From contig JAEMWC010000282.1 in the NCBI GenBank assembly GCA_016490735.1, positions 570,001 to 634,000 of the forward strand: DNA of 64,000 nt. The letters are read 5' to 3'. Shown here piece after piece: positions 60,001 to 64,000 of the stretch. How positions within the stretch are numbered: position 1 is the stretch's first letter; each line of letters opens with the position of its first letter. This DNA comes from Pachyseris speciosa. Lineage: Eukaryota > Cnidaria > Anthozoa > Scleractinia > Pachyseridae. The position numbers and the translations under genes were made by a program. The notes beneath the pieces are model-generated. The model did not search any database. It was not told the origin of the DNA and worked only from the letters and a program-made list of their open reading frames with translations.

Positions 60001-62635
60001 CAGAGCCACTTTGAATCATCAAAAAATTAAGGAGGCTCTGAACCACATGTACAGATTTTTGTTAAAACTGTGCAGAAAGATGAATCTTCATATGCTAATT
60101 CTAATTCAATTATAAAACCCGGAGTCACTGGACTCGTATTTTAGTTATAGGCACATAAAGCCAAAATTTAGGGTGTTTCTAAGAAACTGTACTGTTGCTA
60201 TGGTAACCTTAAGTGTCAAACCAATGATCGCCAATTGTTGAGAAATAATTAAGAAATGTTTCGATACCATGTTCAAGAAAAAAAACAAATGATTATAGGA
60301 GTATCGATCCATCAAAACTTGAACAAAACTTTTCTTTTTAATGATTGGACCTTTGTTCGCTACCATTGCAGTAACAACTGACAAAAAGTAAGCATTGCGA
60401 AGTCCTGTAAAGTGTTGCGAGCCACCTCAATCCAACTAAACCCTCCTTGTAGGCCCAAAAGGTTTAGGTGTCTGTAGGGGCGGATAAAGGGGTGGTGTGC
60501 AGGGGGTGCGCACCATTCTCCCCCCCCTCCCCCCCCCCTCCCTCCCTGCGATGATATGCGGTTTTCTGATTCTGAAAAAAGGAAAAGAAAAAGGCTATGT
60601 GGTTTATTATTGGTTTCGTCATTTCTTAGTGGTGCACTCCGTGTAAAGAAAATTCCTTGATCCACCCCTGGTCTGTGACTAGTGTACCACTGTCGATATA
60701 ATTGTGCTCCTTTCGTTCATTGAATAAAAAGTTATCAGTTCTCCCTTATTTATTTGTTTGTTTATTTGTTTGTTTGTCTGTTTGTTTCAACAGAGTGTGT
60801 GTGTGTTCGTAGCAGCATTGATCCATTTTTTCTACCTGGCGGGATTTGTTTGGATGTTATTTGAAGGCGTTTGTTTGTACCTGATGGTGGTCAAAGTATT
60901 TAACACTGAGATCAGAATGCGTGTGTTCTATGCGGTTGCTTGGGGTAGGTATCAAACCAATAAACATGTGCCCTTCACCAGGAAACTGAATATAGCCCGT
61001 ATATGCCGGTTATATTTTAAAGTATTATAATGCTTGTTAGTTCATGGTATGTACAACGCGCATTAGTATTAATCTACTAGCGTTCTATCACGAATGCCGT
61101 TCTCTGATTGGCTACGCCACTCGCTATCTATTCTGTGATAGACAGTGAGTAGCGATTGTTAACAAAATGGCGGCCGCTTCTTCGCGTTTTCGAAGTGTCT
61201 GCGACGAGGATTTAGATAATTTACTTGTTTGGTTTTGAACGACTAGTAGATTTATACTAAAACAATACCTTATTCGCTTTCGGTTTCTATCCATGATAGC
61301 TGATTCGGGCTGCGCCCTCATCAGCTATCACGGGATAGAACTCTGGAGCCTAAAATCTAATTGTTAATTGTTATTATCATTGTCATTATCATTACTTTCT
61401 AACAATTGATTTCACAAATTTCTACTGCATATAAATATACATATAAAATAATATTACAGTAAAACAATTCAAGAAAAAAAAAGATGATATGAAGAGGGTA
61501 AAACGAATATGAGTCAACTGGATTAATGATTCTAGAACCACTCTTCTCACCTAAGGCACCCCGGTTGTGATTGTGGCGCTTTCAATCGTGCTAGCCTCTA
61601 GCCAAGATGGCGGCGTACAGAGCTACGTCCATGGCAACTTGTGAGTGAATTCAGATATCTGCTACTTCACATAAAGCGTAAATTTAATAAATTGACGTCA
61701 GATTTTTATGTGTCTGTTCTCTTGTTAATCATCAATTGCGTCAGTGTCTTTGTTTGTAACTCATTTTTGAATCTTCTTCTCGTTTCTCTCTTTAGTTGCT
61801 GGGTTTCCATCGCCAACAATCTTGTTTGGACGTTCGTTGCGCCTGTTCTTGTAGTATGCCTGGTAAGAACGCATCTTCTTTCTTTTCTAAACAAGAAGAC
61901 ACCCACAGATGGTGCTGGGAGAAATAGTTCTCCTCAAATGTTAATTTATCCCTTTTTGTATTAACAAAGTTGGCCCACATTTCACTCTGATGTGCTTTTC
62001 TAGAATAGTTCACTTTGGAAAAGTGTAGGACCGAGTGGCCGCGCGAGAGATTCTGGGATTCCAGGAAGTTGTTTCGAAGAGAAGCTTTCTGGTTCAGTTC
62101 ATAATTCAGCAAATCCTGTTTGATACGGCGACAGGCTTTGCTGAATTATGAACTGAACCAGAAAGATTCTGGGATTGTTTGATGGGTGAAGGAAGGGGGG
62201 GGGGGGGGGGGGAGGTTGGTTGATAGGACGCGTATTGCGAAGAAACAATCCTCACGCGGCACCCTCTATCCCGGTCTTTTTTTTTTTGTTTTTAAGTCAG
62301 CTATATCGTTCAAATTTTTTGGCCGCTGTCTTAATGAAAATAAAATAAAAACCTTAATCCCAGCCAACAGAATACCGTATCAGCATATTCAACGTATTAA
62401 CGTTAAATTTAATTGTCGCTCTCAGGTAAACTCGGTTCTCCTCGGTCTTGTGGTGCATGAAATCCTGAAGATGCAGAGCCTTAAAACGTCCGAGATGGAA
62501 AGCCTGAGACAAGCTGCCAAGGCATGCGTAGTACTTTTCCCTCTTCTTGGAATGACCTGGGTGTTTGGTGTTCTTAGCGTCACTGATGCTGGTCTTGGAT
62601 TTCAGTACATCTTCACTATTCTTAACTCCCTACAG
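38546..62635 (+). CDS. Adhesion GPCR gene 2 with two C-type-lectin-like modules, stalk, GAIN, GPS and 7TM (partial)
   Basis: A spliced + strand gene with at least 18 recognised exons: CTLD-like module 1 (38546-38723, 45912-46084), module 2 (49033-49207, 51564-51739), a Thr/Ser/Pro-rich stalk (52441-52985), GAIN exons (53417-53476, 54920-55094, 55194-55322, 55635-55710, 56452-56563), GPS exons (57138-57190, 57690-57816) and six 7TM exons (58822-62635). Splice phases join throughout. The protein would sit in the plasma membrane, with the lectin-like modules outside (possible glycan or protein binding), autocleavage at the GPS (C-T-C-N-H-L/T) and G-protein signalling by the 7TM. The signal peptide and any earlier exons were not recognised. 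The terminal exon (equivalent to 19627-19872) lies outside the window or is diverged. The coding exons show no stops, so the gene looks functional despite many intronic insertions. Confidence 0.85.
38724..40974. other. Intron of GPCR gene 2; repeat-derived, inverted repeat with 1.26 kb between arms
   Basis: Arms near 39123-39166 and 40428-40466 are complementary (AATGGAGACTATAATTGGAA, TACCTCATTTCG), suggesting an old element of about 1.3 kb or inverted copies of a repeat. No coding sequence seen. Confidence 0.5.
40975..42971 (-). mobile_element. LINE (CR1/jockey-like) with near-complete RT, in intron of GPCR gene 2
   Basis: Minus-strand frame 42547-41345 reads through an RT domain: [80 protein letters not shown] and YADDTVIF (catalytic D-D). 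After a frame change near 41390 the C-terminal frame 41388-41107 gives [20 protein letters not shown]. Upstream, 42974-42588 encodes the preceding linker ([11 protein letters not shown]) with a frame change near 42590. Its 5' part is interrupted by the Penelope insertion and probably continues beyond 45197. Two or more frame changes make it a pseudogene. Confidence 0.88.
43097..43145 (-). ncRNA. Hammerhead ribozyme-like motif, inverted copy in Penelope element
   Basis: Reverse complement matches the motif at 45084-45132 over its length, with the same CCGACGA core, stem II, GAAA and GTC. Confidence 0.6.
43422..44995 (+). CDS. Penelope-like reverse transcriptase with GIY-YIG endonuclease
   Basis: The frame is open from within the inverted 3' piece to the TAA after 44995. 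Genuine element protein begins near 43425 ([19 protein letters not shown]). RT motifs: [10 protein letters not shown] (motif A, D at about 43640), [20 protein letters not shown] (motif B) and [10 protein letters not shown] (motif C, Y-I-D-D near 43934), then LAFLDIKV (motif D/E region). A Cys motif CKTCPF precedes the GIY-YIG domain ([20 protein letters not shown], then [10 protein letters not shown]). Family knowledge: this RT/endonuclease pair drives target-primed integration. The N-terminal part of the RT is missing, so the copy is unlikely to be autonomous even though no stop interrupts it; that suggests a young insertion. The apparent start at 43361 belongs to the inverted tail and is not real. 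Confidence 0.88.
45084..45132 (+). ncRNA. Hammerhead ribozyme-like motif at Penelope 3' end
   Basis: Same fold elements as the copy at 29895: GATTCG/CGAATC helix I, CCGACGA, GGGC-TAAC-GCTC stem II, GAAA, ACGT, GTC. Confidence 0.65.
45184..45911. other. Intron of GPCR gene 2, possible LINE 5' remainder
   Basis: Minus-strand frame 45400-45158 has protein-like sequence running into the Penelope target site, so may be the interrupted LINE ORF. A GCCGATTA...TAATCGGC arrangement (45389 and 45570) marks an inverted repeat of GTTCGAAAGCCGATTA. Confidence 0.5.
45912..46084 (+). CDS. GPCR gene 2: CTLD-like module 1, second half
   Basis: Acceptor CCTTAAG, donor GTAAGT; phase 2 to 1. Joins as WTGL-S-W, then [24 protein letters not shown] and [11 protein letters not shown], the typical C-terminal half of a C-type lectin-like domain (W.W.....  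C......YICE). Confidence 0.85.
46449..46552. repeat. Foldback, about 33-bp arms
   Basis: GTCCAATTCGGTCTGTAATC on the left pairs with GATTACAGACCGTATTGGAC on the right, extended by CGAGTGATA/TATCACGAG. A related start recurs at about 47170 (TAATGGTAATAGGACTGAGT). Confidence 0.8.
46567..46764 (-). mobile_element. tRNA-derived SINE (head resembles a tRNA)
   Basis: On the minus strand 46764-46693 reads as a tRNA-like head with good box A (TAGCTCAGTTGGTTAGAGC) and box B (GGTTCAAACCC), then a non-tRNA body (TTCGCAATTGCATAAATTGC) and an AT-rich ATATATGATT tail near 46570. The anticodon loop is eight bases (CCGGTAAT), so it is not a functional tRNA. Confidence 0.75.
47312..47381. repeat. Perfect-stem hairpin, GTCCGATTACAA
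   Basis: CTGTCCGATTT and GTCCGATTACAA arms are followed by TTTGTAATCGGAC and AAATCGGACAG after a three-base loop. Confidence 0.85.
47492..47728 (-). mobile_element. Small hammerhead-bearing retroelement (retrozyme- or SINE-like) with 17-bp target duplication
   Basis: AGCAATGGAAACGTAAA occurs at 47475-47491 and 47729-47745, flanking 237 bp with no ORF. The minus strand of the insert contains a hammerhead with a consensus core. Short non-coding retroelements with type I hammerheads (retrozymes) are described in animals including cnidarians; membership here is inferred from size, lack of coding and the ribozyme. Confidence 0.8.
47622..47706 (-). ncRNA. Type I hammerhead ribozyme with consensus core
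   Basis: On the minus strand: long helix I (TTGAGCC..AGCATTAGC pairing with GCTAATGCT..GGGCTCAA, plus CATG/CATG near the core), CTGATGA (47679-47673), stem II GGCC-TAACAA-GGCC, GAAA (47658-47655), a minimal palindromic helix III around CAGCTG, and cleavage triplet GTC (47649-47647). All core positions match the CUGANGA...GAAA...NUH consensus; predicted cleavage is after 47647. Confidence 0.88.
48719..48848. repeat. Foldback, CTTACTAACC..CGTTTTCTCGG
   Basis: Arms 48719-48742 and 48825-48848 pair with one or two mismatches. Confidence 0.75.
49033..49207 (+). CDS. GPCR gene 2: CTLD-like module 2, first half
   Basis: Acceptor TGGTCAG, donor GTAAGA; phase 1 to 2. Ends [10 protein letters not shown], paralogous to the exon at 38546-38723. 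Confidence 0.8.
49254..49302. repeat. (AAT)n microsatellite
   Basis: About 16 AAT repeats. Confidence 0.97.
49577..49772. mobile_element. 192-bp MITE with perfect 37-bp TIRs and TA target duplication
   Basis: TIRs 49579-49615 and 49734-49770 are exact complements (begin GGGCCGTTTATACGAGAG), flanked by TA at 49577-49578 and 49771-49772. Smaller inner repeats vary TAAGCC..GGCTTA. Non-coding; likely moved by a Tc1/mariner-type transposase. Confidence 0.9.
49773..51563. other. Intron of GPCR gene 2 (between CTLD2 halves)
   Basis: Contains a perfect small hairpin (ACAATTATTCACC/GGTGAATAATTGT, 50309-50341), the MITE at 51067-51246 and a poly-T tract before the next exon. No exon recognised. Confidence 0.6.
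51067..51246. mobile_element. MITE, second copy of the 20456-20631 family (opposite orientation)
   Basis: TAGAGCGTTTTCACATGACG at the left and CACGTGAATGAAAAAGCTCTA at the right; interior repeats GCGGCCATGTTGGTGTCCCA twice. Confidence 0.75.
51564..51739 (+). CDS. GPCR gene 2: CTLD-like module 2, second half
   Basis: Acceptor TTTTTAG after a poly-T tract, donor GTAAGT; phase 2 to 1. Encodes a segment with [13 protein letters not shown] and [12 protein letters not shown], the conserved lectin-fold end. Confidence 0.85.
52441..52985 (+). CDS. GPCR gene 2: Thr/Ser/Pro-rich stalk exon
   Basis: Acceptor GTCATAG, donor GTATCA; phase 1 to 0. Encodes a long Thr/Ser/Pro-rich, mucin-like spacer (for example [23 protein letters not shown]) with a run of about 13 prolines from an in-exon CCA/ACC repeat (52779-52813), then a region leading to the GAIN domain. 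Likely heavily O-glycosylated (inference). Confidence 0.8.
53417..53476 (+). CDS. GPCR gene 2: small exon leading into GAIN
   Basis: TTTGCAG acceptor, GTAAAA donor, exactly 60 bp, phase 0-0. Encodes [21 protein letters not shown] further possible small exon begins at 53061 (after TTTTTTGCAG) but its donor is unclear. Confidence 0.6.
53886..54160 (-). mobile_element. tRNA-derived SINE, head like tRNA-Gly(TCC)
   Basis: On the minus strand from about 54152: GCAGGGATGGCGTAGTGGTG (box A), an anticodon loop CTTCCAC giving TCC, and GGTTCGATTCC (box B), then a body with GTTGAGTTTGTTGTTGG and CTCCGAGAGGTTTATCTCCG, and an (ATT)n tail near 53889-53906. It lies in the intron before the main GAIN exon. 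Confidence 0.8.
54920..55094 (+). CDS. GPCR gene 2: GAIN-domain exon 1
   Basis: Acceptor ATCTTTAG, donor GTAAGT; phase 0 to 1. Encodes [19 protein letters not shown] helical GAIN subdomain A sequence. Confidence 0.8.
55194..55322 (+). CDS. GPCR gene 2: GAIN-domain exon 2
   Basis: Acceptor TTCCACAG, donor GTACAG; phase 1 to 1. Encodes beta-rich [15 protein letters not shown], a typical GAIN subdomain B strand. Confidence 0.8.
55635..55710 (+). CDS. GPCR gene 2: GAIN-domain exon 3
   Basis: Acceptor TCTATAG, donor GTGAGT; phase 1 to 2. Encodes [16 protein letters not shown]. Confidence 0.8.
56452..56563 (+). CDS. GPCR gene 2: GAIN-domain exon 4
   Basis: Acceptor TTTTAAAG, donor GTACGC; phase 2 to 0. 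Encodes [16 protein letters not shown] and [11 protein letters not shown], close to the usual GAIN sequence just before the GPS. Confidence 0.85.
57138..57190 (+). CDS. GPCR gene 2: GPS first exon
   Basis: Acceptor TTGTCTAG, donor GTAAGT; phase 0 to 2. Encodes [12 protein letters not shown], the C-x-F-W-D start of the GPS. Confidence 0.85.
57690..57816 (+). CDS. GPCR gene 2: GPS second exon with cleavage site
   Basis: Acceptor GTTGCAG, donor GTTAGT; phase 2 to 0. Encodes [11 protein letters not shown], then [15 protein letters not shown]. The H-L/T tripeptide for autocatalytic cleavage is intact and the four GPS cysteines are present across the two exons. Confidence 0.9.
57876..58342. repeat. 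Foldback element, about 145-bp arms
   Basis: AAGTGCCTATGGAGCGAAAT, GCTAATTTTAAAGTTTA, AAAATTTGAGGTGCT and GGGCTATTTTGC on the left (57876-58018) recur as complements on the right (58195-58342). It sits in the GPS-TM1 intron. Confidence 0.85.
58404..58800. repeat. Nested foldback repeat, copy 1
   Basis: Outer arms pair AATTATTTCTCAACAATTTGC and GGTTACCATAGCAACAGTAC with their complements near 58700-58795. An inner hairpin pairs AAAATCTGTACATGGGGTTC with GAACACCATGTACAGATTTT. A second copy is at 59945-60262. Confidence 0.85.
58822..58924 (+). CDS. GPCR gene 2: TM1
   Basis: Acceptor AACAGCAG (the exon may start three bases earlier), donor GTAAGT. Encodes [19 protein letters not shown] and [10 protein letters not shown]; paralog of 15372-15475. 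Confidence 0.9.
59632..59734 (+). CDS. GPCR gene 2: TM2
   Basis: Acceptor ACATTCAG, donor GTAAGC. Encodes [20 protein letters not shown]; over 90% alike at residue level to gene 1 TM2 by eye. Confidence 0.9.
59945..60262. repeat. Nested foldback repeat, copy 2
   Basis: AAAAATCTGTACATGGGGTT hairpin and GGTGTTTCTAAGAAACTGTA as in copy 1, in the TM2-TM3 intron. Confidence 0.8.
60794..60944 (+). CDS. GPCR gene 2: TM3
   Basis: Acceptor TTTCAACAG, donor GTAGGT. Encodes [20 protein letters not shown]; 151 bp. Confidence 0.9.
61066..61262. mobile_element. MITE with TIR around TCTACTAG-CGTTC
   Basis: AGTATTAATCTACTAGCGTT at the left pairs with GAACGACTAGTAGATTTATA at the right. The same end sequence recurs inverted at 63108-63145. 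Confidence 0.65.
61287..61338 (-). ncRNA. Degenerate type I hammerhead-like motif
   Basis: Minus strand: CTATCCCGTGATAG helix I arm, CTGATGA core, stem II GGGC-GCA-GCCC, then GAAT where GAAA is expected, AGCT, ATC, and CTATCATGGATAG closing helix I. It has the same layout as 47622-47706 with the A15.1 position changed; probably inactive or weak. Confidence 0.55.
61556..61640 (+). CDS. GPCR gene 2: TM4
   Basis: Acceptor CACCTAAG, donor GTGAGT. Encodes [19 protein letters not shown] and QSYVHGNL. Confidence 0.85.
61796..61862 (+). CDS. GPCR gene 2: TM5
   Basis: Acceptor CTCTTTAG, donor GTAAGA. Encodes [20 protein letters not shown] plus CL. Confidence 0.9.
62085..62165. repeat. Perfect 29-bp inverted repeat
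   Basis: CTTTCTGGTTCAGTTCATAA onward (62085-62113) is exactly complementary to 62137-62165, with a 23-base spacer. It lies in the TM5-TM6 intron; a G-rich run follows near 62197-62213. Confidence 0.92.
62426..62635 (+). CDS. GPCR gene 2: TM6 and start of TM7
   Basis: Acceptor GCTCTCAG, donor GTAGAC. Encodes [34 protein letters not shown] and [12 protein letters not shown]. The exon completing TM7 was not found before 64000. Confidence 0.9.
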
Positions 62636-63494
62636 GTAGACTTATTTTCGTAATATAAAGCAAGCACAAGGTTCAACCGTCTTATATAAACACTCAAAAT
62701 TCAGGTCGGGTGCTTCGTTTTGGTTCTGGGTATCTATTAAGGAAGGGGATGGTCACTAGAAGAAAAAAAAAGGTGGAGAGGGGTTATTTAAGGCCCAGTT
62801 GCGGATGCGTCACTATTCAGCGGGTAAAAATGTATTAGTTGTACATGTAACTGTAAAAACGAACGATAAAATCCGACGTTTCGGAGTAGTCATGACTCCA
62901 TTATCAAGGAAAATATAAACGAGATCATGCAAATTACAGCATTTAAAGCGATTTTGGCGCGAAAAAATTAACATAAGAGGGTGCGAAGATTATAAAAATA
63001 CTTTCGCACGAATGGAGTCTGATTGCACGTTGAGATTTGGCTTTAAAGCTCTTATAAAAAGCATTTCGTACACTAAGCATTCGTGCGAAAGTATTTTTAT
63101 AACGGCATTCGTGATAGAACGCTAGTAGATGTATACTAAAATGTACTAGTTTATGTTGAAAACATAACACTCTCATCCTGCAAACTTCCCTCATTTTGGA
63201 AACAAGAAGATATTAATTGTCAATGATGTTATCCATACCTTAGTTTCCGTATAGATCATAGACAAGACCTATACAAACTCACATAGTATCCTGCAAACTA
63301 TGCAAAAAAGTAAATTTATGATAGCTTCTATGGAACTTATGTAACCGTTAGTAAACATTAGGGACATGGTCACAATTGACCAATACCGCACAGTTTTTAG
63401 CGGAGTTCCGCGCGTCGAAGGCGAGCCATAGTCCATGGGTAAGTTAAATTACTAAATGCCTTCTCCTCGGAAATTTGAGCTGTCACGTGACATT
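62636..63494. other. Intron of GPCR gene 2 (expected), with hairpins
   Basis: Contains a degenerate hammerhead-like motif (62862-62905) and the inverted repeat 62991-63101. No coding exon recognised. Confidence 0.55.
62991..63101. repeat. Perfect 24-bp inverted repeat
   Basis: TATAAAAATACTTTCGCACG plus AATG (62991-63014) pairs exactly with 63078-63101. Confidence 0.92.
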
Positions 63495-64000
63495 ACGTCT
63501 GTCCGTAAGCTCGTACTTCTGTCCGTATAACCGTCTGTACATCTATCCGTACGTTTGTGTGCGTCTCTGTAAGTCTGTCTGTATACCTTGGACTGAATAT
63601 TACAAAGGGTTATTTTCTTATAGAGGAGCCACACAGTGGAATTCGTTGCCTCAAGACTGTAAGACATTAGAATCCAAAGCTACTTGTAAAAAGAGGATGC
63701 ATGCTTAAGGCAAACGAACTGTTGATAACTAGGGATTCAGTAATTGATTATTACGTATTTAAGTTGAAAATTTATGTTAAGTTGAACATTTTAACACATT
63801 GTATGTAATGTTATCTGTCCGTACGTCTTTCCGTACTTCTGTCTGTACGTCTGTCCGTTCCTCTGACCGTCCGTCTGTCTGTACGTCTGTCCGTAGCACT
63901 GTCCGTACGGCTGTCCGTATATTGTCCGTAGGTCTGTCCGTATGTCTGCCCTTACGTCTGTCCGCACCTCTGTCCGAAGCTCCGTCTGTACTTCTGTCCG
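63495..64000. repeat. Degenerate GTCTGTCCGTAC minisatellite, interrupted by a LINE tail
   Basis: Imperfect 8-12 bp repeats of GTCTGTCCGTA occur at 63495-63585 and again from 63809 to the window end. The gap is filled by a LINE 3' fragment. Confidence 0.9.
63590..63808 (+). mobile_element. LINE 3'-end fragment
   Basis: Translates YKGLFSYRGATQWNSLPQD, the conserved F.Y.GA..WNSLP end of CR1/jockey-group ORF2, to a stop near 63706, followed by a short 3' UTR. Confidence 0.75.

Overview
The window looks like nuclear DNA of an anthozoan cnidarian, most likely a stony coral or close relative (inference). The basis is a pair of spliced class B2 (adhesion) GPCR genes with small exons and AT-rich, repeat-filled introns, and the mix of Penelope-like elements, CR1/jockey-like LINEs, Ty3/gypsy remnants, tRNA-derived SINEs, hammerhead-bearing small retroelements and many short foldback or MITE elements. 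There is no operon, CRISPR array, rRNA or recognisable prokaryotic gene.

Layout. 2.7-4.8 kb holds a 5'-end remnant, and about 5.2-13.6 kb a long copy, of an unusual mobile element. The long copy carries, on the + strand, a C2H2 zinc finger / tyrosine recombinase / Myb-SANT-like frame (6302-8005). Convergent on the - strand is a superfamily 3 helicase gene (8283 to about 10650, with extra 5' exons up to 11537) whose last residues form a PCNA-binding (PIP-box-like) motif. The two copies share the same right-end order: helicase-gene 5' exons, a two-unit tandem duplication, then repeats built on ATCCGT palindromes. A dense cluster of GTTCC/GGAAC words and a 42-bp inverted repeat precede the recombinase.

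15.4-19.9 kb is the complete seven-transmembrane and C-terminal part of adhesion GPCR gene 1; no GAIN, GPS or adhesion exon was recognised before it. 20-38 kb is intergenic repeat territory: a MITE, a truncated LINE, a 2.1-kb terminal-inverted-repeat DNA element with an 8-bp target duplication, a gypsy pol relic interrupted at its end by a 200-bp Penelope 3' fragment, RecQ-like helicase fragments, one inside long inverted repeats, a GIY-YIG fragment, and 1.6 kb of TCACTC-type satellite.

38.5-62.6 kb is adhesion GPCR gene 2, running out of the window. It has two C-type-lectin-like modules (each on two exons), a Thr/Ser/Pro-rich stalk with a proline run, GAIN-domain exons, a GPS on two exons and six of the seven 7TM exons seen in gene 1. 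Its introns hold a LINE with a head-to-head Penelope insertion, two SINEs, a 237-bp insertion carrying a hammerhead ribozyme with a canonical core, and many hairpin elements. The end of the window is a GTCTGTCCGTAC-like minisatellite interrupted by a LINE tail.

How the parts work together: the host genes are two tandem adhesion GPCR paralogs with closely matching 7TM exon sizes and splice phases. Most of the rest is mobile DNA, and the most novel-looking item is the recombinase/SF3-helicase element. All calls come from reading the sequence and its translations; no database search or folding program was run.
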